Source: Limisphaera sp026417315 (GTDB lineage Bacteria; Verrucomicrobiota; Verrucomicrobiia; Limisphaerales; Limisphaeraceae). From it: a stretch of DNA of 64,000 nt. The notes below the pieces were generated by a model. That model did no database searches. It was not told the DNA's origin and saw only the letters and a list, made by a program, of their open reading frames with translations. Both the position numbers and the translations under genes were made by a program. Location of the stretch: assembly GCF_049537125.1 (NCBI RefSeq), contig NZ_JBMVQY010000001.1, positions 1,116,001 to 1,180,000 on the forward strand. Direction: 5' to 3'. Below, piece after piece: positions 37,170 to 46,636 of this stretch. Numbering within the stretch: position 1 is the stretch's first letter; each line of letters begins with the position of its first letter.

Positions 37170-38075
37170 TTACACCTCCGCCAGCGCCCGGTTCATCCGC
37201 TCGATCGCCTCGTCCACCTCGGCCGCGCTGGCAAACCCGATCGTGACCGCATCCACCAGGCCGCTCTGCATGGCATAGCGGATCGACCGCTCCCGATCCG
37301 CCGGCGAACGAAATTCGCCGTTCCCGATAATCTTCATCCCGATGACGCCGCGGCCCCTGGCCCGCATCGCCTGAATCTCCTGCACCACCCGTGGCACATG
37401 GGTGGCGTCGCCGCTCTCGTCCCAACGTTCGGACGGCCCGTCCACATGCCGGCCCTGCGGGTTCAAACGCACCAAATGCACGTCCAGCCCCTCGACCTGC
37501 GTGGCTCGACACAACGCCGGCAGGCCGTGACAGGAGACCCCCACGGCACGCACGATTCCTCTTTGCTTCGCCTCCGTCAGGGCATCGAGCACCCGTCGCC
37601 GTTCCGTATCCCAGCGAGGACTGGTCGCGCAATGCACCAGCACACAGTCCAGGTAATCCACCCCCAGTTCCCGGCGAAATCGGTCGAGTTCTTTCATCGG
37701 ATCCTGCGGCACCCCCATCATCTTCGTCAGGAGAAACAGTCGTTCCCGGGGCAACCCGCGGATCGCCTCGCGCACGTACTCGTGCGTCCGATACGCGTCG
37801 GCGGTGTCGATGTAAGTGACGCCCTGGTCATAGGCGTGACGAATCAGGCGGTTGAAACCCTCCCGCCCGAGGCTCCGTTGCACTTCGCCGGCGTTGGTGC
37901 CGGTGCCCACGCCCAGTCGGCTGATCTTCAATCCGGTGCGCCCCAACGGCACCAGATCGGTCGCCGTTCGCCGCGTGGAACCGGTCGTGCGGCAGGCCGT
38001 CGGGCACAGGGCAAGCCCGGCCAACGCAGCCGTGGCGGTGAGAAACTCACGTCGAGTCAATCGCTGGCGGTTCAT
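37170..38075 (-). CDS. Tat-exported aldo/keto reductase
   Basis: A 301-residue protein with a twin-arginine signal (LTRREFLTA) and a Cys at the end of the hydrophobic part, which may make it a lipoprotein. The TIM-barrel reductase has the full catalytic tetrad: Asp and Tyr in DTADAY, Lys in LLTKMM and His in VLVHCA. AKRs reduce carbonyls with NADPH; export through Tat suggests the cofactor is bound before export. ATG 38075 is preceded by AAAGGA. The open frame upstream is a shadow. The substrate is unknown. Confidence 0.88.
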   Translation of the reverse strand: MNRQRLTRREFLTATAALAGLALCPTACRTTGSTRRTATDLVPLGRTGLKISRLGVGTGTNAGEVQRSLGREGFNRLIRHAYDQGVTYIDTADAYRTHEYVREAIRGLPRERLFLLTKMMGVPQDPMKELDRFRRELGVDYLDCVLVHCATSPRWDTERRRVLDALTEAKQRGIVRAVGVSCHGLPALCRATQVEGLDVHLVRLNPQGRHVDGPSERWDESGDATHVPRVVQEIQAMRARGRGVIGMKIIGNGEFRSPADRERSIRYAMQSGLVDAVTIGFASAAEVDEAIERMNRALAEV

Positions 38076-38275
38076 GGCAGTCCTTTCGTTGGCGGTTTGT
38101 CGCCTCCAGCAAAGCACGGCTCGCCGGCGGAGGCAAATGCTGTTTCCCAATGCGAGCCTTTTGGAAACCCGTCAGCTCCGACCCTCCAGGGCGGCCGGGA
38201 AAACGCAGCCGTGCGCGGGGTCACGCCATCGTGGACGCGTCCGAACCGTCTCCGTATCGGCTGATCCCTTTCCTT

Positions 38276-38917
38276 TCATCCCATCCCCAGCTCCGCCCTC
38301 AGGGCCTTCAGTGCGTTCACCATGAATTGCACCGCCACCGCTGCCAGCAGCAAACCCATGATCCGGGACAAAATGTTGAGCGCAATCGGATTGAGAAACC
38401 GACTGCTCTGCGCCGCCACGTGCAGAATCCAGTAGCTGGCCAGCATCACCAGCACGATCACACCATACAACACGCCGTGTTGCACCCAGCCTTCCGCCTG
38501 GCTCTGCAACAAAATGGCGGTGGAAATCGCGCCCGGCCCCGCCAGCAAGGGAATGGCCAGGGGCGTGACGGAAATGTCCTCCTTGCTTGCGCCGGCCTCG
38601 GTTTCCTCGCGCGTTTCCTGCACCCGGGAACGCTGCGCCTTCAACATGTCGAGCGCCACCATCAACAACACAATACTGGCCGCAATCTGAAAGGCCGGCA
38701 GCGTGATCCCGAGAAACCGGAAGATGTACTGACCCGCCGCCGCGAACACCACCAACACCCCGGCCGCCACCACGCACGCCAACCGCGCCATCTGGATCCG
38801 TTGCGCCGGCGTGTGCTCCGGTGTCATGGCCAAAAACGCCGGCGCCGTGGACACCGGATCGACGATCACAAACAGGGATCCGAACGCCAACAGCCCGAAT
38901 TGCACCCACTCACTCAT
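38276..38917 (-). CDS. MarC-family inner membrane protein
   Basis: A 213-residue protein with six predicted membrane segments and the MarC blocks FLAMTPEHTPAQR and PLAIPLLAGPGAIST. MarC proteins are of unsettled function; they were once linked to multidrug resistance, but that link is not supported. ATG 38917 overlaps the stop of the upstream ATP-grasp-like gene by four bases, so the two are translationally coupled. Confidence 0.88.
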   Translation of the reverse strand: MSEWVQFGLLAFGSLFVIVDPVSTAPAFLAMTPEHTPAQRIQMARLACVVAAGVLVVFAAAGQYIFRFLGITLPAFQIAASIVLLMVALDMLKAQRSRVQETREETEAGASKEDISVTPLAIPLLAGPGAISTAILLQSQAEGWVQHGVLYGVIVLVMLASYWILHVAAQSSRFLNPIALNILSRIMGLLLAAVAVQFMVNALKALRAELGMG

Positions 38918-40266
38918 ACCCCCACCGCCGCCGGCACCTCGACCGCCTCGTTCATCCCGTGGACGATCTTTTTGTCCAGCGGACAAATCGTCGCCAGGAC
39001 ACCGCCCAGGTGCGCGCGGGCCCGTTCCCGCTCGCCCGTCACGAAATAATACGGACACAGCCGCACCCGGCCCTCGAATGAAACCACCCGTCCCTGATCG
39101 AAATCAAACCACTGCGCCGGCTGTCGCGCCGGAGCATGATACCGCTGCAACACCCACGGATTCCGCGGAAACTCCGCCAGCGCACGCTCCACCGCCGCCG
39201 ACCAATCCTCCAGGGACAAATCGCTGCCCAGATAAACCCCTCGCGCTCCCCACGCATGCGGGGCAAACCCGGAGACCTTCAGAATCAGTTGCCGCTGACG
39301 CTGCGACAGCGTCTTCAACTGTCGCCAATCCGTCAGCCCGAGCTCCGGAATGGCCGCATGGGGCGGCAGCGGCGCGGGATCCACCACCCACGTGTACGGC
39401 ACCCAGCCCTGCAGGCGCTCCAAAAACGCCGCCCCCAATTCCCTGCGCCAAAACTCCCGCAGATTCCGATTCCACAACAACGCCAGCAACAGTTTCTCTT
39501 CCAGCGCCGGCTTGGGCGGGGGGGTGATGCGCAGCTCCCCGCGGGCCCCGCGATCGAACAACTCCCGAGCCACCGGCACGTTCTCCAGGTCGAACAACTC
39601 GAAAAACCGGTACACGGCATCCCCCGGGGCATACTCCCGGTACCGTACATCCCGCACCGCAAATCGCCCCCCCAACCGGCCCGCCAACCACTCCATCTCC
39701 GGCCGGTACATCGCCGATTCCTCCGAGACCACGATGTGCACGCGCGGCGCCGATCCGAAAATGCCGGCGAATCCCCGCACCATGCCGTCTCCGCCACCCA
39801 ACAGGTGCCAGGCCGGCTCTTCTCCCGCCGGCCGGTGATAGACCTCCTGCAGCCAGGCCGTCAGCCCGATCCCTCCCGGAACACTGTCCAGCTCCGTGAT
39901 CCGCGGGCCCTCCGCCGTCAGCAGCACGTCCGGCCGAATCACCCGCGGCAATTCATGCCGAAAACCCGCATGCCGCTGCCATGCAATCAGTTCCGGTGGC
40001 TTCCCCTGATCCAGCAATTCCGCCACCCAGGCCGGCTGCCTTCCCGCCACCGACTGCCGATACAGCAAGTCCGCCGCGCGATAAAACTGCAACAACACCC
40101 GCCCCAGCGATTCCAACTGCGCCGCCAGTTCGCGCGAAAGCAGAAACGGCGTCGGGCCCACGCGCCAGCTGGCCCCGGCGAACAAACCGCCCGGCGGCAA
40201 CTGCGCCCGAATCCAACGAGCCCGCTCCGCCGCCTTCTCTTCACTCACCACGCCTTGTGGCTCCAT
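38914..40266 (-). CDS. ATP-grasp-like protein of unknown function
   Basis: A 450-residue soluble protein. The segment ITELDSVPGGIGLTAWL and the later LILKVSGFAPHAWGARGVYLG resemble ATP-grasp or glutathionylspermidine-synthase-like enzymes, which ligate amino or carboxyl groups with ATP. I cannot assign a substrate. ATG 40266 has GAAGGA eight bases upstream, which decides it over the earlier ATG at 40365. It forms an operon with marC. Confidence 0.6.
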   Translation of the reverse strand: MEPQGVVSEEKAAERARWIRAQLPPGGLFAGASWRVGPTPFLLSRELAAQLESLGRVLLQFYRAADLLYRQSVAGRQPAWVAELLDQGKPPELIAWQRHAGFRHELPRVIRPDVLLTAEGPRITELDSVPGGIGLTAWLQEVYHRPAGEEPAWHLLGGGDGMVRGFAGIFGSAPRVHIVVSEESAMYRPEMEWLAGRLGGRFAVRDVRYREYAPGDAVYRFFELFDLENVPVARELFDRGARGELRITPPPKPALEEKLLLALLWNRNLREFWRRELGAAFLERLQGWVPYTWVVDPAPLPPHAAIPELGLTDWRQLKTLSQRQRQLILKVSGFAPHAWGARGVYLGSDLSLEDWSAAVERALAEFPRNPWVLQRYHAPARQPAQWFDFDQGRVVSFEGRVRLCPYYFVTGERERARAHLGGVLATICPLDKKIVHGMNEAVEVPAAVGV

Positions 40267-40419
40267 TTGGCCGTCCTTCGCTCCTGAAATCGCTTCCGAT
40301 CCGCCCCGGCCGGCAGTCTCGGTGGTGTCCCGTCTGTTTGACAAGGCCGAGGCTGAGTTTCCCACCCGGGCGTTTTCCCCGTCTCCAGAAACCCCGTGAG
40401 CCCGGCCCTCCGAACCGTT

Positions 40420-41199
40420 TCACTGGCCCGACAGTCGCCGGTCCCGCAAAAAATGGCCGTGCCCGTCCAACATCAATCGATTCCGGCCACCCGCATGCGC
40501 ACTGCGCCCCTGCCACTCCGGGGCCACGGTGGCCACCGTCCCCGGAAAGTACACGTCCACCACCAGCTCCACCTCCGACGGTCCCTGCGGCTGGCCCACC
40601 ATCGGATTGCCCGACACCCGCAAAAGTGCCAGACAATCCGACTCCGTCCGGCCCCAGAAATTGTCCGGCGGAACCGGCTCGTCCACTCGATCGAACCGCC
40701 ACATCCAGTACCGCACCACCGGTGCGTTCGACTCCAGTCCCCCCGCCTGCGCCACCTGCGGCAATCCCGCCCACACCGAGGCTCGCGCGCCCGGGCAATC
40801 CCAGACCCCTCGCTCCGGCACCCAGGCCTTCAAGACCACCGCGGCCCAACCCGACCGCGGGTCGCTGGGCGGCCAGTCCGACCATGGCCGATACCCGCCC
40901 GGCAACCGCACCTTCAAATCCCGTCGGTCGGGAAAGCGACTTCCGCTTTCATCCAGGTACATCCGCCACGCGAGCCCCTGCTGGCGAAGTTGGTTCAAAC
41001 ACGCAGCCCGCTGCGCCAGCCGGCGTGCCCGCTGCAGGCCCGGTAACAACAGGCCGGCCAGGATGCCCACAATCGCCACCACCGTCAGCAATTCCACCAA
41101 AGTGAAGGCCCCGGGGCGCAATCGCACTCCGGGAAGGCCCGCCCGGCCGACTGCGCTCTGCGCCACGCTGAACACGAATCTCCTTACAACCGCCGTCAT
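40420..41199 (-). CDS. Type IV pilin-like / pseudopilin with H-x9-DG motif
   Basis: A 259-residue protein with a long leader, then the prepilin cleavage region GAFTLVELL and hydrophobic helix (TVVAIVGILAGLLLPGL). The C-terminal half has a W-rich region and the motif HAGGRNRLMLDG, exactly H-x9-DG. Such proteins are numerous in Verrucomicrobiota and Planctomycetota and are thought to be pseudopilins of type II-like secretion. The start at 41199 is uncertain, as several in-frame starts exist. Confidence 0.82.
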   Translation of the reverse strand: MTAVVRRFVFSVAQSAVGRAGLPGVRLRPGAFTLVELLTVVAIVGILAGLLLPGLQRARRLAQRAACLNQLRQQGLAWRMYLDESGSRFPDRRDLKVRLPGGYRPWSDWPPSDPRSGWAAVVLKAWVPERGVWDCPGARASVWAGLPQVAQAGGLESNAPVVRYWMWRFDRVDEPVPPDNFWGRTESDCLALLRVSGNPMVGQPQGPSEVELVVDVYFPGTVATVAPEWQGRSAHAGGRNRLMLDGHGHFLRDRRLSGQ

Positions 41200-41357
41200 C
41201 CCGGACGCTCGCCCTGCACTTCGCCAATCGCGGCCCCGAGCGACTGCCCCCGGGCTGCACTGCATCGACCGTCGCCGCAGGCACCGGACCAACGCGCTGG
41301 TCGCCCTGCGTGCTGCAGCGGGTCGAGCCTCCCTGTGGCCCGAACCGCAAATCGCTC

Positions 41358-44171
41358 TCAGCCTTCCCCCGCCGGGGAGGTCCTCCTCCCCCGACCCCCG
41401 TTCGACCGTCCCCGATCAAGCAGCGGGCGCAGGAACCGGCCGGTGTGGCTCTGCGGACAGGCCGTAATCACCTCCGGCGGCCCACAGGCTACCAGACGTC
41501 CGCCCGCATCGCCACCCTCCGGCCCCAAATCGATCACCCAGTCGGCCTCGGCAATCAACTCCGGATGATGCTCGATCACCAGCACCGAGTGGCCCGCGTC
41601 CACCAGCTGCTGCAACACGTGCAAGAGACGTTCCACATCCGCCGCGTGCAGGCCGATCGTGGGCTCTTCCAGGAGAAACAGATTCCCCCGCCGCCGGGCC
41701 GTTCGCTCCGCAGACAGCGGTTGAGGACCCCTCCCCTCGCCCGGGCCGCGCAACCCGCTCAACAGATGCGTGACCAGTTTGACCCGCTGCGCCTCGCCAC
41801 CACTGAGCGTGGGACTGGTCTGGCCCAGTTTGAGATACCCCAGGCCCGTGTCCCGCAACGCCTCGAGCGCGCGCCGAATCGAGGGCACCGCCCCAAACAC
41901 CTCGAGCGCCTCCGCCACCGTCAGATCCAGCACTTGCGCAATGTTTCGTCCCGCATACAGCACGTCCAGCGTCTGGGGATTGAAGCGCGTGCCCCCGCAG
42001 GTCTCGCAACGCACATACGCCGTGGGTAAAAAATTCATCTCCAGCTTGACCTGACCGGCTCCCTGACACGCCGGGCACCGTCCTTCCGGACTGTTGAACG
42101 AGAACCGGCCCGGCCCATACCCCCGCATGCGCGCCTCCGGGGTCTGGGCAAACAACGCCCGAATCTCGTCGAAAAACCCCACGTAGGTCGCCGGGATGGA
42201 CCGCGGCGTCCGGCCAATGGGCGACTGATCCACCTCGTACACCGCGCGCACATGTTCTGCGCCGCGCAGCAACGGCAATCCCTCGGACTCCGCTGCGGTC
42301 GATTCTCCCGTGCCCGCCGCCTTGCGGCCGGCCAGCGCCCGCTGGAGCGCCGGCAACAAACAGTGTCGCACCAACGTGCTCTTGCCCGAGCCGCTGACCC
42401 CCGTCACCACCACCAGCCGCTGCAACGGAATCCAAATCGTCAAATCCTGCAGGTTGTGTTTGCGCGCATGACAAAGTTGGAGCCAGGTCACGCCCTCCCC
42501 TTCGGTGGCCGGCGGGTCCGGAGGCGGCCAGGGCACGAACCGACGCGCCCCTCGCAGGGGAAACGTCCGCCGCTCCCGCAAACAACGCCCCGTAACGCTT
42601 TGCGGATGCCGGAGGATGTCGCCCAGTCGCCCCGTGGCCACCACCCGGCCCCCTTCCGCGCCCGCTCCGGGTCCCAGGTCAATCAGCCAATCGGCCCGCC
42701 GTAACGTCTGCTCATCATGCTCCACCACGACCACGGAATTGCCCCGCGCGCAGAGCCGCTCCAAACAGGCCAGCAACCGTTCATTGTCCCGCGGGTGCAA
42801 CCCGATGGTGGGCTCATCCAACACATACAACACCCCGCTCAAATTGGAACCCAACTGTGCCGCCAACCGAATCCGCTGCGCCTCGCCCCCCGACAGCGTG
42901 GGAACCGACCGATCGAGGTGCAGATATCCCAACCCCACCTCGCGCAGAAAGCCCAACCGCACGCGGATTTCCGGCAGAATGTCCCGCGCAATCTGCCCCG
43001 CCCGACCCGAAAACCGCACCTGACGAAAGAACGACTCCGCCCGTTCCACCGGCAGCCGGCCCAGATCCACCAACGTCGGATTCTCCGGCACCCCGGGCTC
43101 CACCCTCCCCACGGGCAAACGCACCGCCCGCGCCAGTCGGTTCAACCGGGCCCCCTCACATTCGGGACAGACCTCACGCTCCGTGGCCCAGCTCCACCAC
43201 GTTTCCTCGACCTGATCCGCATCCGCCCCGCGTTCCGCATCCGGCAGGTAAAACAGTTCCCCGAAGCCCCGGCAACGCGGGCACCATCCCAGCGGCGAGT
43301 TGTAACTGAAATGCTTGGGATCCAGCGGCGGATAGGACCGGCCGCAGCCGGGACAAACCCGTTCGATCGAATGAACGCTCACCGCCCCGTGGCCGTCCAC
43401 CGCCAGCAGCAGGCCGCGCCCGAGGTCCAATGCTCGATCCACCAGCGCTTCGGCCGATTCTGCCGTCCCGCCCTCGTTTGGCCGGGGCCCGACCCGAATC
43501 CGCCGCGGATCCAGGGTCCCCACCACTATCTCCACATCGTGCTCCCGGTACCGATCCAGCCGCGGGAACCGCTCGGCATCGCACCATTGCCCGTCCACCC
43601 GCAACTGTCGGTACCCGTGGTCCAGGGCCCATTGCGCCACCTCTGCGTGGAACCCCTTCCGATGCCGCACCACCGGAGCCAGCAACCTGAGGGCACCGCG
43701 CCGACGCGCTTCGCGACGCAGCTGCTCGATCAGAGCTTGTCGGGTCTGCGCCTCCACCGGTTGCGCGCAGTCCGGGCAGTACAACACCCCGAGCCGTGCA
43801 TACAACAACCGCAAAAAATGGTGCACCTCGGTTACGGTGGCCACCGTGCTTTTCCCGCCGCCGCGACTGGTACGCTGTTCGATGCTCACCGTGGGAGGCA
43901 GGCCCAGGATGCGATCCACATCCGGCCGCGGTAATTGCTCCACGAATTGCCGCGCATAGGCGTTGAGAGAATCGAGGAACCGGCGCTGTCCCTCCGCAAA
44001 AAGCAGATCAAAGGCCAATGTGCTCTTGCCGGAGCCGCTTACCCCGGTGATCACCACGAAACACCCGCGCGGGATGACCACCGTCAGGTCTTTCAGATTG
44101 TGCTCCCGCGCGCCCTGCACCACGATCGCATTCCGGGCCGCCGCCTCCCAAACCTCTCTGCCCCGCTTCAT
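41358..44171 (-). CDS. uvrA: Excinuclease ABC subunit A
   Basis: A DNA-damage recognition ATPase of nucleotide excision repair, about 937 residues. It has two ABC modules: Walker A ITGVSGSGKST near residue 44 and VTGVSGSGKST near 590. The UvrB-binding region (GYRQLRVDGQWCD) and two zinc modules (CPGCG..CPRCRGFG and CPACQGAG..RCETCGGTRF) are present. ABC signatures TLSGGEAQR occur twice. NBD1 Walker B is VLDEPTIGLH; NBD2 reads LLEEPTIGLH, an Asp-to-Glu change. A G-rich insert precedes the latter. It may be a paralogue rather than the housekeeping copy. A GTG at 44189 is an alternative start. Confidence 0.9.
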   Translation of the reverse strand: MKRGREVWEAAARNAIVVQGAREHNLKDLTVVIPRGCFVVITGVSGSGKSTLAFDLLFAEGQRRFLDSLNAYARQFVEQLPRPDVDRILGLPPTVSIEQRTSRGGGKSTVATVTEVHHFLRLLYARLGVLYCPDCAQPVEAQTRQALIEQLRREARRRGALRLLAPVVRHRKGFHAEVAQWALDHGYRQLRVDGQWCDAERFPRLDRYREHDVEIVVGTLDPRRIRVGPRPNEGGTAESAEALVDRALDLGRGLLLAVDGHGAVSVHSIERVCPGCGRSYPPLDPKHFSYNSPLGWCPRCRGFGELFYLPDAERGADADQVEETWWSWATEREVCPECEGARLNRLARAVRLPVGRVEPGVPENPTLVDLGRLPVERAESFFRQVRFSGRAGQIARDILPEIRVRLGFLREVGLGYLHLDRSVPTLSGGEAQRIRLAAQLGSNLSGVLYVLDEPTIGLHPRDNERLLACLERLCARGNSVVVVEHDEQTLRRADWLIDLGPGAGAEGGRVVATGRLGDILRHPQSVTGRCLRERRTFPLRGARRFVPWPPPDPPATEGEGVTWLQLCHARKHNLQDLTIWIPLQRLVVVTGVSGSGKSTLVRHCLLPALQRALAGRKAAGTGESTAAESEGLPLLRGAEHVRAVYEVDQSPIGRTPRSIPATYVGFFDEIRALFAQTPEARMRGYGPGRFSFNSPEGRCPACQGAGQVKLEMNFLPTAYVRCETCGGTRFNPQTLDVLYAGRNIAQVLDLTVAEALEVFGAVPSIRRALEALRDTGLGYLKLGQTSPTLSGGEAQRVKLVTHLLSGLRGPGEGRGPQPLSAERTARRRGNLFLLEEPTIGLHAADVERLLHVLQQLVDAGHSVLVIEHHPELIAEADWVIDLGPEGGDAGGRLVACGPPEVITACPQSHTGRFLRPLLDRGRSNGGRGRRTSPAGEG

Positions 44172-44189
44172 GTCCTTCAGTCTTACCAC

Positions 44190-44616
44190 TGCAACCGACC
44201 CGACTCAAACGTGCGCCCGGTTTCGGCCACCCGCGGGGCGTTGTGCCCCTGCACTCGGACCGCAACGTTCCCACCCGCCGCCCGGGCGAATCCCCGGGCC
44301 CACGCTTTTCGATATGGAACCGTCCCGCTCACAAGCAAAACCTTCGCCTCTCCGAGCTGAGAAGCCCCGCAAACAGGGACCCAACCCGTCGCGGGTCCCG
44401 GGGCCGATTGCTTCCCCGCCTCCGCCAGTCCTCGAAGGGCGGCCACCCCCGGTGGTGCCGGCCACCGCGCAGAGGGCGGGAACTCCCGACAATCCCTGCC
44501 CCGGGAAAAGCGTTGCCTCCAGCCGGTCAGTTGTGGCTTCATCCAGAGGCTGGAATTGCGTTTTCGCGGTTCCTCGGAGCGCGATTCCGGAAACCGAATT
44601 GGGTAGCGACGAGCCA
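44190..44616. other. Divergent interval between uvrA and the acylphosphatase gene
   Basis: About 0.4 kb without a gene. It should hold promoters for uvrA and the plus-strand operon. I could not pick a clear -35/-10 pair or an SOS-type operator. Confidence 0.4.
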
Positions 44617-44904
44617 ATGAGTGGGACCAACCGATACCGCATGCAGGTGCTCTATTCCGGGCACGTGCAAGGCGTGGGATTCCGGTACACCACCAAAAGC
44701 GTGGCCCAGGGATTCGAGGTCACCGGCACCGTCCGCAATCTGCCGGACGGCCGCGTGGAACTCATCGCGGAAGGCACCCGCGAGGAACTGGAGGCGTTTC
44801 GCCGGGCCATCCGGGAGGCGGGCCTGGACCGGTTCATCCAACGCGAAGAGGTGACCTGGTCGGAAGCTGTCGGTGGCCTGCAAGGCTTTCGGATCGTAGG
44901 TTAA
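44617..44904 (+). CDS. acyP: Acylphosphatase
   Basis: A 95-residue enzyme that hydrolyses acyl phosphates such as carbamoyl or 1,3-bisphosphoglycerate. The signature GHVQGVGFRYTT (near residue 15, with the catalytic Arg) is present, as is GTVRNLPDGRVE with the conserved Asn. Length is normal. The plus frame is open far upstream, but that is a shadow; ATG 44617 gives the standard start. The metallophosphoesterase gene follows after 18 bases. Confidence 0.92.
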   Translation: MSGTNRYRMQVLYSGHVQGVGFRYTTKSVAQGFEVTGTVRNLPDGRVELIAEGTREELEAFRRAIREAGLDRFIQREEVTWSEAVGGLQGFRIVG

Positions 44905-44922
44905 GGCTCGGAACGAGCAGCA

Positions 44923-45645
44923 ATGAAGTTTGCCATTATCGCGGACATTCACGGCAACTTGGAGGCCCTTCAGGCCGTCCTGGAGGATGCACAAAAACAG
45001 GGATGCACGCATTACGCCTGCATTGGTGACGTGGTGGGCTACGGCGCCAACCCGCGGGAATGCCTGCAAATCATCCGTTCGATGGGGATGCCCTGCGTCA
45101 AGGGCAACCATGACGAATACTGTTCCATCGACGAAAACGCCGAAGGCTTCAATCCCCTGGCCGCCGAGGCCGTCATGTGGACGCGTCAGCAGCTGAGCGA
45201 GGAAGACCGACAATGGCTGCGGGACCTGCGCTACGTCCGCATGGTGACCAATTTCACCATTGTCCACGCCACCCTGGACGCGCCGCAGCGCTGGGGGTAT
45301 GTGTTCGACAAGCTGGCAGCCGCGGCCAGCTTCCCCTACCAAAACACGCCCGTCTGTTTCTTCGGCCACACCCATGTGCCGGTGGCCTTCGTGCGCGACA
45401 GCATGGTGCGCGGCGGCACCTACTCCAAGTTCCGCATCGAGCCCGGCAAGAAGTACTTCATCAACGTGGGCGCCGTGGGCCAGCCCCGCGACGGCAACCC
45501 CAAGGCCGCCTACGTCGTGTACGACGTGGACGAAGGCACCGTGGAGCTGCGGCGCCTGGATTACGACATCGCCACCGCCCAGAAAAAAATCCGCGCCGCC
45601 GGGTTGCCGGAGCGGCTGGCCGAACGACTCGCCTACGGCCGCTAG
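44923..45645 (+). CDS. Metallophosphoesterase (YfcE/predicted phosphodiesterase type)
   Basis: A 240-residue calcineurin-like phosphoesterase. The metal ligands are in IADIHGN (D8, H10), IGDVVGYG, KGNHDEY, VHATLDA and FFGHTHVP, in the right order. Such enzymes cleave phosphodiesters or phosphomonoesters with two metals. The protein is cytosolic. It is placed between the acylphosphatase and the ELM1-like gene on the same strand, with short gaps, so the four genes may be one operon. Confidence 0.88.
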   Translation: MKFAIIADIHGNLEALQAVLEDAQKQGCTHYACIGDVVGYGANPRECLQIIRSMGMPCVKGNHDEYCSIDENAEGFNPLAAEAVMWTRQQLSEEDRQWLRDLRYVRMVTNFTIVHATLDAPQRWGYVFDKLAAAASFPYQNTPVCFFGHTHVPVAFVRDSMVRGGTYSKFRIEPGKKYFINVGAVGQPRDGNPKAAYVVYDVDEGTVELRRLDYDIATAQKKIRAAGLPERLAERLAYGR

Positions 45646-45667
45646 CCCCCGCGGCCCCACCCCGCCC

Positions 45668-46636
45668 GTGAACGCGGTCGTCCCGATCGCTCCCCCCTCC
45701 CCCACACAGGCCCCGCCTCGCCGGCCCCGACACATCCGCGTCCTTTCCGACGGCCGACCCGGCCATTTGAACCAGAGCCTGGGCCTGGCCGAAGCCCTCG
45801 CCCGCCGAACCGGCGCCACCATCGAAACCTTGCGACTCCCCGACGCGGGCGGACCACCGCTCCGCTGGTGGACCGCCCTGCATGCCGCAGGGCCCAAACC
45901 CGACCTCCTCATCGGGGCCGGCCACAAAACCCACCTGGCCCTCTGGCTGGCCGCCCGAAAGCTCCGGGCCAAATCGGTGGTCATCATGAAACCCACCTGG
46001 CCGGCCTTCCTGTTCGACCTTTGTTTGGTGCCGGCCCATGACCTCTCCCAAACGCCGGCCTCGCCCCGCGTCGTCCCCATCCGCGGAGGCCTGAACCGGA
46101 TTCCGGAACAACTGCCCCCCAAACAACTCCGCGGCTTGATCCTGTTGGGCGGACCCTCGCGGAGCCACGGATGGGCCGGCGAGGCATTGATCGACTGCCT
46201 CCGCGAAGTCTGCGCCGCTCGACCCGAACTGCAATGGTTCGCCGCCGATTCACGCCGTACACCCGCCGGTTTTCTCACGGCTGTGGTCCAGGCCGGAGTG
46301 CCCGTCCAACCGCTACCGCGCGAGACCACGCCCACCTCGACGCTCATGGATCATTTGCTGCTGGCCCAGGAGGTTTGGGTCACCGCCGACAGCATCTCCA
46401 TGGTGTTCGAAGCGGTCACGACCGGAGCCCGGGTCGGATTGCTCCCCGCTCCGGTCCACGCCCCCAACAGCGGTCCGGTGCGCGGCCTGGACGCCCTTGT
46501 GCTCGACGGCTACGCCACCCTCTACACCACCTGGCGCCAACAAGGTCGACGCCTGCCCCCGCCCCGACCCCTCCACGAAACGGGCCGTTGCGCGGACCTG
46601 GTCCTGACCCGATTGTTCCCGGAAAGACAGCCGTGA
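45668..46636 (+). CDS. ELM1/DUF1022-family protein, glycosyltransferase-like
   Basis: A 322-residue protein with the family start LSDGRPGHLNQSLGLAEAL near residue 27, then PDLLIGAGHKTH and the C-terminal VTADSISMVFEA block. The family was named after plant ELM1 proteins; bacterial members sit in envelope-sugar loci and have a GT-B-like fold. The start is a GTG at 45668, the only one matching the short N-terminus. Its stop overlaps the GT4 gene start by four bases (GTGA). Confidence 0.75.
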   Translation: MNAVVPIAPPSPTQAPPRRPRHIRVLSDGRPGHLNQSLGLAEALARRTGATIETLRLPDAGGPPLRWWTALHAAGPKPDLLIGAGHKTHLALWLAARKLRAKSVVIMKPTWPAFLFDLCLVPAHDLSQTPASPRVVPIRGGLNRIPEQLPPKQLRGLILLGGPSRSHGWAGEALIDCLREVCAARPELQWFAADSRRTPAGFLTAVVQAGVPVQPLPRETTPTSTLMDHLLLAQEVWVTADSISMVFEAVTTGARVGLLPAPVHAPNSGPVRGLDALVLDGYATLYTTWRQQGRRLPPPRPLHETGRCADLVLTRLFPERQP

